Source: JANNAV01 sp031384695
Lineage (GTDB): Bacteria; Pseudomonadota; Alphaproteobacteria; Rhodobacterales; Rhodobacteraceae
Length of the DNA: 17,583 bases
Assembly (NCBI GenBank): GCA_031384695.1
Contig: JANNAV010000360.1
Span: 1 to 17,583 of the forward strand
Reading direction: 5' to 3'
Within the stretch, counting starts at the first letter, position 1; every line of letters begins with the position of its first letter. Positions 6,807-13,828 of the stretch are shown in pieces. The translations under genes were made by a program, and so were the position numbers. The notes under the pieces were generated by a model that was not told the origin of the DNA, ran no database searches, and was given only the letters and a program-made list of their open reading frames with translations.

Positions 6807-6843
6807 GGTTTGCCTTCAATCTGAATCAGATTGAAGGCAAACC
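6807..6843. repeat. Perfect 18-bp palindrome, copy 1 of a palindromic element
   Basis: GGTTTGCCTTCAATCTGA is followed by one base and its exact reverse complement. It lies between the convergent degP and mprF genes and is a diverged relative of the palindrome at 6870-6913. It has no T-run, so it is more like a repeated palindromic unit (REP/BIME-like) or a protein-binding site than a standard terminator. The other sequence between 6742 and 7017 shows no gene. Confidence 0.7.
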
Positions 6844-6869
6844 AAGACAGGCCAAACGCCGGGAATGTT

Positions 6870-6913
6870 GCGTTTTGCATTTGATCTGCTGATCCAGATC
6901 AAATGCAAAACGC
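6870..6913. repeat. Perfect 19-bp palindrome, copy 2 of a palindromic element
   Basis: GCGTTTTGCATTTGATCTG, a six-base loop CTGATC, and the exact reverse complement. Compared with copy 1 it keeps 15 of 19 arm positions; the four differing positions change on both arms so that pairing is kept. It may work as a bidirectional terminator or RNA-protecting hairpin for the two convergent transcripts. Confidence 0.7.
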
Positions 6914-7017
6914 TGTAGCTGGCGATAAGGCAGGACGCTGTTTGCGCAAGGTGTTACCCGCAATCGGTGTGATTGGGCAAATCCGGCAAGAAACAGGAAG
7001 CGGAGGGCCATCCCGGC

Positions 7018-9606
7018 CTATCCGTTTGTTTTTCTGACGCCGCCCGAGATCAGCGTGTTGATCTCATACAGTATCTGCGGCACCGCCAGCCCGCCCGGGC
7101 AGGCCAGATATTTCGGCGTCCATACCGGATCGAATTTCTGCTTGAAGGCGCGCAGGCCTTCGAAGTGATAGAACTGCTCGCCGTGATCATAAATGAAGCC
7201 GCCGATGCGGTTCCAGAGCGAGGCCAGATGGCGGTTTTCCAAGCCCGACAGCGGGGCTGCACCCAGCGAGAACCACGCAAAGCCCTGCTCCTTGCCCCAG
7301 AGCAGGATGTGGCCGAACAGGGCATCCATGGCGAACCTGGGGCCTGCCGGATCATGGCGCATCAGATCGAGAGACAGTTCCGCCCGCCCGGCCCCCTGCA
7401 TCAGGTTGGCGAAGGCCACGATGCGGCCGGAGGCCAGATGCCGCAGCACGGCATGGTCGAAATGCGCAAGATAGCCCGGCATGCAGGCGCCAAGCGAGAA
7501 GCCCTTTTCGCGGCCGTTGCGCGCGGCAAGCCAGGCATCGGACACGGCCTTCAGGGCAGGAAAGAGCGCGGGGATATCAGCCTTGGGGATGATCTCGAAA
7601 GCATAGCCTTCGCGCTGGGCCTTGTTCACCGCCTGACGGAAATCGCGCCGCGTGCTGCCGTCAAGCGTGAAGGCCGGCAGATCGACGCGGGCCACCTCGC
7701 CGATCTTCAGGATCGACAGGCCAAGGTCCAGATAGATGGGCAGGAAGGTTTGTCCGACACCGTAAAAGGCGCAGCGCCGCCCGGCCTTGTCGGCCTGTTC
7801 GCGCAGGGCCCAGATCAGTTGGCGCGCGGCCTCGAGATCGCCCACCGGATCGCCATGCGCCACAAGGCTGCGCCCGGTATCGGCATAGGCCAAAAAGGCG
7901 CGGGCACCCGGATCGATCAGGAACATCTTGTCGCCGCCAAGATCGATCTGCGCCTCGGCATCGGGGCAGCGGGCCAGAAGGCTGATCACCGCCTGCGGGA
8001 CGGTGCCGGGCCTTTGGCGTTTGCTGCGCCCCATGACGACCGAGTTGAGGGCGACCGCCATCACCACCACCGCCACTGCCAGCGACGCCCGCAAGAACCG
8101 CGAGGCATCGCCGTCCCAGGCGAAATCCCACCACAACGCGCTTTGATAGGCCACATGGCCATAGGCGAACAGGCCCACCCAGAACAGCGTGGCCAAGAGG
8201 CCCGCAAGGCTGACCAGCCAAGCCCCGCTGAGCCGGAATACCGAGACGCTGCGCACCCGGTAGAACGCGCCGCGAAACAGGCCGAGCACCGCCAGAGACA
8301 GCGCCAGCGACAGCGCCTCTTGCCAGTCCAGCCCTTTGACGAGCGATGTGATCAGGCCGACACCAAGCAACACCATCGCCACCGCCCAAGCCCGGGCCAG
8401 CCTGCGCATCAGCCCGCGTGCGACGGTGATCAGCAAGACGCCCGCGATGCTGCCCGCCAGATGCGACGCCTCGACAAAGGCCAGCGGCAAGACCCCGCGC
8501 AGGATGCTGATGCGGGTGGGGTCGGAGGGCAGGTTGCCCGACAGCAGCAGGATGGCACCCGACACCAGTGCGATCCCCGCCGTGATCAGCGGCACCGCTG
8601 GTTTGGCGATGGCATAGGCCCAGACGGCGGCCTTTGCGACCGGGCGGCGCTGCTGCACCAGCCAGACCACACCCAGACCAACGGCGGCGAGGGTGAACGG
8701 CAGCAGGGAATAGATCAGCCGGTAGAGCAGCAATGCGGCCAGTACATCCGACCGCCCGCCCGCCCCAAGCCCCGCCATGATTGCGGCCTCGAACACGCCA
8801 AGCCCCCCCGGCGAATGGCTGAGGATGCCCAGCGTGATGGCGCCGACAAAAACAGTGAAGAACAATGCGAGGTTGGGCGCCGCGCCGGGCGGTAGCAGGG
8901 CATAAAGCGTCATGGCCGCCCCGCCGATATCCACCACCGCGACCGCCAGCAGCAGCAAGGCCAGCCCGAAGCCCGGCAGTGTGTAGGTGGTTCCCGCCAG
9001 CCGCAGATGCCGCGCACCGCGCCAAAGCCAGATCAGAAATGCCGCGAGCAGCCCCAGCAGCCCCAGCCCCGCCGCCAGTTCCGCACCGGGCGGAATCGGC
9101 AGCACCGCCGAAAGGCCAACGGGGTGAAACACCATCAATGCGCCAAGCAGCAGCAGCGCCGCCATCCAGAAGGCGCTCCACGAGGTGGCGATCACCCCCA
9201 GCACAAGGCCAAGATCAAGGCCGATGGTGGCATAAATCCGGTAGCGCACCGCGGTGCCGGTCAGCCAGGATGCCCCCAGAAGGTTGGACACGGCATAGCC
9301 CGCAGCCCCGGCCAGTGCCGCCGTCCGCAGCGGCACCCTGCCGGGCGCCAGAGAGTTTACCGCCAGCACGTCATACATCGCCAGCGCCGCAAAGCTGACC
9401 AGCATCGCAAGCGTTGCCAACGCCAGCGATGCGCGTGGCGCCATCACCAGATCGGCCCTCACATCGGCCCAATGCACATGGCGCGACATCAGGTGCAGTG
9501 CAAACACCGCCACCGCCGCGATCAGGAGGGGTGGCAGCGCGCGCAGCCACGGGTTCGCGGCAAGCCGTGCAAGGCGCAGCCATAGTGGCGGGGGTTCAGC
9601 GATCAC
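7018..9606 (-). CDS. mprF: MprF-type bifunctional phosphatidylglycerol aminoacyltransferase/flippase
   Basis: The 862-residue integral membrane protein has the two-part MprF layout. Residues ~20-525 carry about 12-14 hydrophobic helices, including the LPI_APS-type flippase region (GILSHSPGGLGVFEAAIM near 260-278). Residues ~535-860 form the cytosolic DUF2156 catalytic domain, with recognisable blocks SLVAHGDPVGD, AFYGVGQ, LKIGEVARVDL, RRDFRQAVNKAQREGY, and the late ELSLDLMRHDP...WFSLGAAPLSGLE. MprF transfers lysine or alanine from aminoacyl-tRNA to phosphatidylglycerol and flips the product outward, lowering the negative surface charge and raising resistance to cationic peptides and acid. It overlaps the stop of the DUF1003 gene by 11 bp, with GGAGGA upstream, so it is the third gene of a coupled operon. 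GTG at 9606 is preferred, TTG at 9609 is possible. Amino-acid specificity cannot be told from sequence. Confidence 0.92.
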   Translation of the reverse strand: MIAEPPPLWLRLARLAANPWLRALPPLLIAAVAVFALHLMSRHVHWADVRADLVMAPRASLALATLAMLVSFAALAMYDVLAVNSLAPGRVPLRTAALAGAAGYAVSNLLGASWLTGTAVRYRIYATIGLDLGLVLGVIATSWSAFWMAALLLLGALMVFHPVGLSAVLPIPPGAELAAGLGLLGLLAAFLIWLWRGARHLRLAGTTYTLPGFGLALLLLAVAVVDIGGAAMTLYALLPPGAAPNLALFFTVFVGAITLGILSHSPGGLGVFEAAIMAGLGAGGRSDVLAALLLYRLIYSLLPFTLAAVGLGVVWLVQQRRPVAKAAVWAYAIAKPAVPLITAGIALVSGAILLLSGNLPSDPTRISILRGVLPLAFVEASHLAGSIAGVLLITVARGLMRRLARAWAVAMVLLGVGLITSLVKGLDWQEALSLALSLAVLGLFRGAFYRVRSVSVFRLSGAWLVSLAGLLATLFWVGLFAYGHVAYQSALWWDFAWDGDASRFLRASLAVAVVVMAVALNSVVMGRSKRQRPGTVPQAVISLLARCPDAEAQIDLGGDKMFLIDPGARAFLAYADTGRSLVAHGDPVGDLEAARQLIWALREQADKAGRRCAFYGVGQTFLPIYLDLGLSILKIGEVARVDLPAFTLDGSTRRDFRQAVNKAQREGYAFEIIPKADIPALFPALKAVSDAWLAARNGREKGFSLGACMPGYLAHFDHAVLRHLASGRIVAFANLMQGAGRAELSLDLMRHDPAGPRFAMDALFGHILLWGKEQGFAWFSLGAAPLSGLENRHLASLWNRIGGFIYDHGEQFYHFEGLRAFKQKFDPVWTPKYLACPGGLAVPQILYEINTLISGGVRKTNG

Positions 9607-10297
9607 CAACCCGTTCCTCCAGCAAGTCGATCTGGATTTGCTGCATCTCGACCAGTTTTTGCCATTGATGCGCCAGCTGGTGATCGATCTTGTCGTGCAG
9701 CTGGCGGATTTCCAGTTCGGCCTTGAGGTTCACCTGATAGTCGTTCTGGCTGCGCTGGCGGTCTTTGGTTTCCTGACGGCGCTGGCTCATCATGATGACC
9801 GGGGCCTGCATCGCCGCGATGCAGGACAGCACGAGGTTCAGCAGGATGAAAGGGTAGGGGTCGAACGGGCTGCGCAATATCCCCACCACGTTCAGTGCGA
9901 TCCAGCAGACCAGAATGGCCATGAAAAGCAGGATGAAGGTCCAGCTGCCACCAAAGCCCGCCACCATGTCGGCGGCGCGTTCGCCGAATGTGCTGGCGGG
10001 ATCGGATTCGGTCTGGCGCGCCAGTATCTGCCCGGTTTCCAGACTGGCGATGACCTCGCGGTCAAGTTCCGTCAACTCGCCGCGTTCCTGCTCCAGCAGG
10101 TGTTCGACATAAAGCCTGCGGAACCGGGCGAGATCTTCGTGGCAGATCAGGCCCGCCTCGGCCCAGCCCGGTGCCGCCGATGCGATCAGCGCCGAGACGC
10201 CGGAGCGGACCGCGACCCATGGTTGCAGTCGCGCGCGCGGAAAGCTCATGCCGCAGACGTGGCACACCCCGTGCGGGGCCGCTGCGCGCGCTGTCAT
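9596..10297 (-). CDS. DUF1003 inner-membrane protein
   Basis: The 233-residue product belongs to the DUF1003 family of uncharacterised bacterial membrane proteins. Its N-terminus has CHVCG (C12, C15) and ICHED (C52, H53), which could form a zinc-binding knuckle. Residues ~115-140 (GSWTFILLFMAILVCWIALN) and ~148-170 form two transmembrane helices separated by the family signature RSPFDPYPFILLN. Residues 172-233 form a charged, probably coiled-coil cytoplasmic tail. The ATG overlaps the hdeD stop in an ATGA arrangement, and the gene's end overlaps mprF, so all three should be translated together. No biochemical role is established for the family; a part in envelope stress is inferred from its neighbours. 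Confidence 0.88.
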   Translation of the reverse strand: MTARAAAPHGVCHVCGMSFPRARLQPWVAVRSGVSALIASAAPGWAEAGLICHEDLARFRRLYVEHLLEQERGELTELDREVIASLETGQILARQTESDPASTFGERAADMVAGFGGSWTFILLFMAILVCWIALNVVGILRSPFDPYPFILLNLVLSCIAAMQAPVIMMSQRRQETKDRQRSQNDYQVNLKAELEIRQLHDKIDHQLAHQWQKLVEMQQIQIDLLEERVGDR

Positions 10298-10845
10298 GAC
10301 CGCACCGGGGTGGCGATGGCGCGGCCCAGAAGAATGAGTGTCACGCCGTTCGACAGGAAGTTAATCCCGGTCAGCAGGCCCAGCGTCCAGGCCGCCGATC
10401 CGGGCCAGCCTGAAAGGATCAGGATGCCAAGCGCCAATGACGCCACACCGGACATCACCAGAAGCGTCCAGCCCGGCAGTTGGTTGCGCAGGCCAAGCCC
10501 GATGGTGAGCGATGCGACCCCCTCGATCAGGAACACCGCCACCAGCAGCATCGTCATGGTGGCGATACCGTTGCGCGGAAAGATCAGGAAGATCGCACCC
10601 AGCACCAGCACCCCGGCGAACAGCGCCGCCGTCATCCGCCACTCCGCGGCGGGGCGCAGCGACAGGGAAAAGCCGATCCCGGCGGCCCCCCAAACCAACA
10701 ACAGCGCCGCCACCAGTTGTTCAACCGCGATGGTGGCCCATGCGGGGACTGCGATGGCGGCCAGTCCGAGGGCGAGAAAGGCGGCGCCGCTTAGCGTGAG
10801 GCCTTGCCGCGAGAACGGTGGAAAAGAATCGGGTCCGGATGTCAC
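10294..10845 (-). CDS. hdeD: HdeD-family (DUF308) acid-resistance membrane protein
   Basis: The 183-residue, very hydrophobic protein has about six transmembrane helices arranged as three similar pairs, as in HdeD/DUF308. Typical stretches are LALGLAAIAVPAWATIAVEQ, GVLVLGAIFLIFPRNGIATM and GVASLALGILILSGWPGSAA, each with the family's small-residue-then-FP/WP turn. In E. coli HdeD helps cells survive acid at high density; the mechanism is unclear. GTG at 10845 is chosen because AGGAG lies seven bases upstream; the TTG at 10902 lacks such a site. It is the first gene of the hdeD-DUF1003-mprF operon, and its upstream region holds a perfect short palindrome shared with the divergent transcript. 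Confidence 0.85.
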   Translation of the reverse strand: MTSGPDSFPPFSRQGLTLSGAAFLALGLAAIAVPAWATIAVEQLVAALLLVWGAAGIGFSLSLRPAAEWRMTAALFAGVLVLGAIFLIFPRNGIATMTMLLVAVFLIEGVASLTIGLGLRNQLPGWTLLVMSGVASLALGILILSGWPGSAAWTLGLLTGINFLSNGVTLILLGRAIATPVRS

Positions 10846-10914
10846 GGTGCATCTCCTGAATGGGTTACCTGGCAGGCTTTTGGCACGCAGACCTGGACCC
10901 AACCTTGCCCAAAT

Positions 10915-10930
10915 CTTACTAAGAAGTAAG
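10915..10930. promoter_or_regulatory. Palindrome CTTACT-AAGA-AGTAAG in the divergent promoter region
   Basis: A perfect 6-bp dyad lies between the leftward hdeD operon (start 10845) and the rightward DUF1344 gene (start 11085). Its position suits an operator controlling one or both transcripts, for example for the response regulator encoded just downstream. No clear -35/-10 pair can be assigned. Confidence 0.4.
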
Positions 10931-11084
10931 TAGGATTCCCGGTCCGCACCGCGCTATAAGGGTTGCAGGGAACAAAGATTGCCCCGTGGTTTCAAGGCTT
11001 TAACGCCAAAGGAGGCCCAACGAGACCAATCTGATTGCTCCCCCTTCGCCCAGACCACTTGGGCAAATAATCTGGAGACTTACA

Positions 11085-11345
11085 ATGCGTAACTTCATGT
11101 TCCCGGTCGCGGCAGCGGCCCTGATCGCCACGTCTTTCGCCGCCTTCGCCGCAGGCACCATGACCACTGGGGCCATCAAATCCTTCGATCTGGCCAAGCA
11201 CGTCCTGATCCTGGACAACGGCATCAGCTATGCGCTGCCGGTGGCGTTCAAGGATCCGGGCCTCAAGGTGGGCGAGAAGGTCACGGTTGACTGGGTGATG
11301 AACGGCAAGATCTATCAGGCAGACACGGTGATGATTGCCAAGTGA
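11085..11345 (+). CDS. Small exported DUF1344 protein
   Basis: The 86-residue product starts with a clear signal peptide (MRNFMFPVAAAALIATSFAA, cleavage near AFA-AGT at residue ~23), leaving a mature domain of about 63 residues. The mature part, with TTGAIKSFDLAKHVLILDNG and FKDPGLKVGEKVTVDW, fits the DUF1344 family, a small beta-barrel-like periplasmic domain of unknown function common in alphaproteobacteria. GGAG lies eight bases before the ATG. It is followed by a repeat pair and then the two-component genes, so co-transcription is possible but may be interrupted by the hairpins. Confidence 0.8.
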   Translation: MRNFMFPVAAAALIATSFAAFAAGTMTTGAIKSFDLAKHVLILDNGISYALPVAFKDPGLKVGEKVTVDWVMNGKIYQADTVMIAK

Positions 11346-11384
11346 GTTTGGCCAACACGCGTGGTTGGGCCGAATGGCGGGGGC

Positions 11385-11447
11385 GGGGGCTGCAGGCCCC
11401 CGCCTGATTTGCGAGAGAGGGGGGGGCTGCAGGCCCCCGCCTGATTT
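11385..11447 (+). repeat. Two direct copies of a 26-bp hairpin-forming repeat
   Basis: A 26-bp unit beginning GGGGGCTGCAGGCCCCC and ending CGCCTGATTT occurs at 11385-11410 and again at 11422-11447, 37 bp apart. Each contains a near-palindrome around CTGCAG that can form a GC-rich hairpin. It lies after the DUF1344 stop, just before the response-regulator start, so it may act as a weak terminator or limit read-through. Confidence 0.65.
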
Positions 11448-11472
11448 CCGAACGAGGGCGGAGGCTGCGGCG

Positions 11473-12219
11473 ATGGTTGACCTTGTTGACGGATCAACAC
11501 AGGATGCGGGCACCGCGTTGCTTGTGCCCAGGGATCCGCCGTTGAAAATTCTGTTGGCCGAAGATGATCTGAAGGTTGCGGATTTTGTGATTGCCGGTCT
11601 GACCGAGAACGGCCATTCGGTTGATCATGTCAGCGACGGGCGCGAGGCGCTGAGCTATTGTTTGTACAACACCTGTGACCTTGCCATCCTTGACCGGATG
11701 ATGCCCGGGATGGACGGCCTGTCGGTGGTCAGGGCGCTGCGGGCGGCGCGCAAGGAAACCCCGGTGCTGCTGTTGACTGCGATGGCGGATGTGAGCGAAC
11801 GGGTTGAAGGGCTTGGCGCGGGAGCGGATGATTATCTGGTCAAGCCGTTCCACTTTTCGGAACTGCTGGCGCGGGTGATCGCCTTGTCGCGGCGGCACAA
11901 GGATACGGCGGTTGTGCCGGTGCTGAAGGTGCATGACCTGACGCTGGATTTGTTGTCGCGCGTGGCACGGCGGCAGGGCAAGGTGATCGAGTTGCAATCC
12001 AAGGAATTCGCGATGCTGGAGATCCTGATGCGCAACGCGGGCCGGGTGGTGACGCGGACCATGCTGCTGGAGCAGGTCTGGAACTTCAATTTCGAGCCGA
12101 ACACCACGGTGGTGGAAACTCATATCAGCCGGTTGCGGGCCAAGGTTGACAAGCCGTTTGATCCGGCGCTGATCCACACCGTCCGCAGCACCGGATATGC
12201 GATGCATGGACCGCGCTAG
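11473..12219 (+). CDS. OmpR/PhoB-family response regulator
   Basis: The 248-residue protein has a receiver domain (~25-140) with the expected residues: acidic pocket E30-D32 in LLAEDD, phosphoacceptor D74 in AILDRMMPGMDG, T102 in LLLTAM and K124 in YLVKPF. A winged-helix DNA-binding domain follows (~150-248) with FAMLEILMRNAGRVVTRTML and the ending HTVRSTGYAM. ATG at 11473 has GGAGG upstream; a TTG at about 11540 directly before KILLAEDD is an alternative and would remove a 20-residue N-terminal extension not usual for the family. It overlaps the kinase gene by 14-23 bp, so the two form a cognate pair. The target genes are unknown; the neighbouring envelope operon is a reasonable guess. Confidence 0.92.
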   Translation: MVDLVDGSTQDAGTALLVPRDPPLKILLAEDDLKVADFVIAGLTENGHSVDHVSDGREALSYCLYNTCDLAILDRMMPGMDGLSVVRALRAARKETPVLLLTAMADVSERVEGLGAGADDYLVKPFHFSELLARVIALSRRHKDTAVVPVLKVHDLTLDLLSRVARRQGKVIELQSKEFAMLEILMRNAGRVVTRTMLLEQVWNFNFEPNTTVVETHISRLRAKVDKPFDPALIHTVRSTGYAMHGPR

Positions 12220-13591
12220 CGTTACCACGGGGGCCGCGTTCAAAACGGCCGTCCGGGCGACGCTGATCATGCTGTTGCTGTTCCTGGTGTTCAGCGTGGT
12301 GGCTTTCTATTATCTGCAGCGGGCGATGCTGGGGGCGATTGCGCTGCAGATCAGCGAAGACAAGATCGTGTTGACCCAGATTTACCGGGATGAGGGCCTG
12401 GCGGCGCTGGTTGACTCCATCGGTGAGTTGCGGCGGCCTTTGGGGGCCAATCTGCATGCGGTGGGGTTGTTTGATGCAAACGGGCAGCGGTTGGCGGGCA
12501 ACATCGATCTTGCTCCCGATCTGGTGGGCTGGTCGCGCCGGGCGATGGCGCTGACCACAAGCCGGATCGCGGCACAGCATGTTGAGGCCGCGAATTTCTA
12601 TCTGAACCTGAGCAGGCTTGATCAGTTCACACTGGTGGTTGGCAGCAATCTTGAACTGGTGCAGGTGCAGGAAACCCGGATGATTGCAGCCCTTGCGGCA
12701 CTTGGGCTGATCCTGAGCGTGTCGTTTCTGGCGCTGGGTTACGGGACAAGCCTGAAAAGCCTGCGCAAGCTGAAACATATGGGCGATACGCTTGCGCGGG
12801 TGTCGCATGGCGAGACGGGCATGCGGCTGGCGATTTCGGCGGAAAATGACCAGATCGACCGGGTGGCGCAGGTGATGAACGGGCATCTGGACCGTCTGGC
12901 CGAGTTGATGCAGACCACCAAAGCCAGCGCCGCCGCCATCGCGCATGATCTGCGCACGCCGTTGTCGCGGGCATTCCTGCAACTGGACCGCGCGCAATCG
13001 GCGATGGATGCGGGCACCGATCCGCGCCCGCTGATCGACGGGGTGGAGGCGGAACTGATCCGGCTGCGCAGCATATTCGATGCGATCCTGCGCATCTCGC
13101 GGTTGGAGGCGGCAAACGACGGCGCGGGCTTTGCGATGGTGCCGCTGGGCCCGTTGCTCGCCGATCTGGCCGAGACCTTTGGCCCGCTGGCCGAGGAGCA
13201 TGGCCAAAGTCTGGTGCTTGCCCCGGTGGCCGATGACGTTCTGGTGGCGGGCGATGCCGCGATGCTGTCGCAACTGCTGGCAAATCTGATCCAGAACGCG
13301 ATCAATCATTGCCCGGAGGGGGCTGCGATCGAGATGGGAGGGGCGAGCGACACCGGCAAGGTCGGGCTTTGGGTGGCCGACAACGGCCCCGGCATTCCGG
13401 CAAGCGAGCGGGAACGGGTGTTCGAGTTGTTCTACCGACTTGATCCGAGCCGCAGCGGCGGTGGCAACGGGCTTGGCATGGCGTTGGTCAAGGCGATAGC
13501 GGGAAGGCTTGGCGGGCAGATAACGCTTTCGGATGCCGGGCCGGGATTGCGGGTTGAGATCTGGTTTCCACTGCCCTCGCAGAAGAACTGA
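12197..13591 (+). CDS. Sensor histidine kinase of the OmpR-type two-component pair
   Basis: The 464-residue membrane kinase has a transmembrane helix at ~20-40, a periplasmic sensor region of about 120 residues, a second helix at ~163-183, and a HAMP linker (~184-240). The HisKA domain carries the H-box IAHDLRTPLSR with H250. The HATPase domain has an N-box NLIQNAINH (N363, N367), a G1 box DNGPGIP (D395) and a G2 box GGGNGLGMALVK. The order matches EnvZ/QseC-type kinases. ATG at 12197 or 12206 can serve; both lie within the response-regulator gene. The periplasmic domain has no recognised fold, so the stimulus is unknown. It is the last host gene before the phage tail region. Confidence 0.92.
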   Translation: MRCMDRASVTTGAAFKTAVRATLIMLLLFLVFSVVAFYYLQRAMLGAIALQISEDKIVLTQIYRDEGLAALVDSIGELRRPLGANLHAVGLFDANGQRLAGNIDLAPDLVGWSRRAMALTTSRIAAQHVEAANFYLNLSRLDQFTLVVGSNLELVQVQETRMIAALAALGLILSVSFLALGYGTSLKSLRKLKHMGDTLARVSHGETGMRLAISAENDQIDRVAQVMNGHLDRLAELMQTTKASAAAIAHDLRTPLSRAFLQLDRAQSAMDAGTDPRPLIDGVEAELIRLRSIFDAILRISRLEAANDGAGFAMVPLGPLLADLAETFGPLAEEHGQSLVLAPVADDVLVAGDAAMLSQLLANLIQNAINHCPEGAAIEMGGASDTGKVGLWVADNGPGIPASERERVFELFYRLDPSRSGGGNGLGMALVKAIAGRLGGQITLSDAGPGLRVEIWFPLPSQKN

Positions 13592-13828
13592 GTCTGCAGG
13601 GGTTTGCCGGGGGGTTGGAGGGCGTTCGGGCATTCGCCCGGGAATCCGGACAGTTTGTAGGGGGGGCTACCTTCTGCATGAAAGGGGGCGGGGGGCAAAG
13701 ATGTGTAAGGCGTTGAAAAGGCGTTGGTAAAAGGTAGTTTTGTGTAAGTGTGGCTGTGGCTGTGGCTGTGGTCGTCGACGGAAGATGGTGGGTGAAAATG
13801 CGAGGAAAGCGCGCATTTACCTAGGTGT
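13592..13828 (+). other. Gene-free junction between host genes and the IS481/tail remnant
   Basis: No gene is supported. It holds a weak hairpin GGGCG-N10-CGCCC (13620-13639) that may end the kinase transcript, and a hexanucleotide run (GTGGCT)3-GTGG (13750-13771). The stretch from about 13820 (CTAGGTGTTTGATCCCGGAC) resembles the leader upstream of IS481-family transposase genes, so the left end of that element should lie within this interval; its exact inverted repeat is not identifiable by eye. Confidence 0.4.

Noticed and set aside
6973..8895. 640-codon + strand frame opposite mprF
   Set aside because: Its translation is H/Q/R/G-rich without domains, and the minus strand encodes a complete MprF.
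12125..13633. 502-codon minus-strand frame opposite the histidine kinase
   Set aside because: Shadow of a GC-rich gene; all kinase motifs are on the + strand.
13750..13771. (GTGGCT)3 run as a CRISPR-like or iteron array
   Set aside because: Only three perfect hexamers, no spacers and no associated genes.
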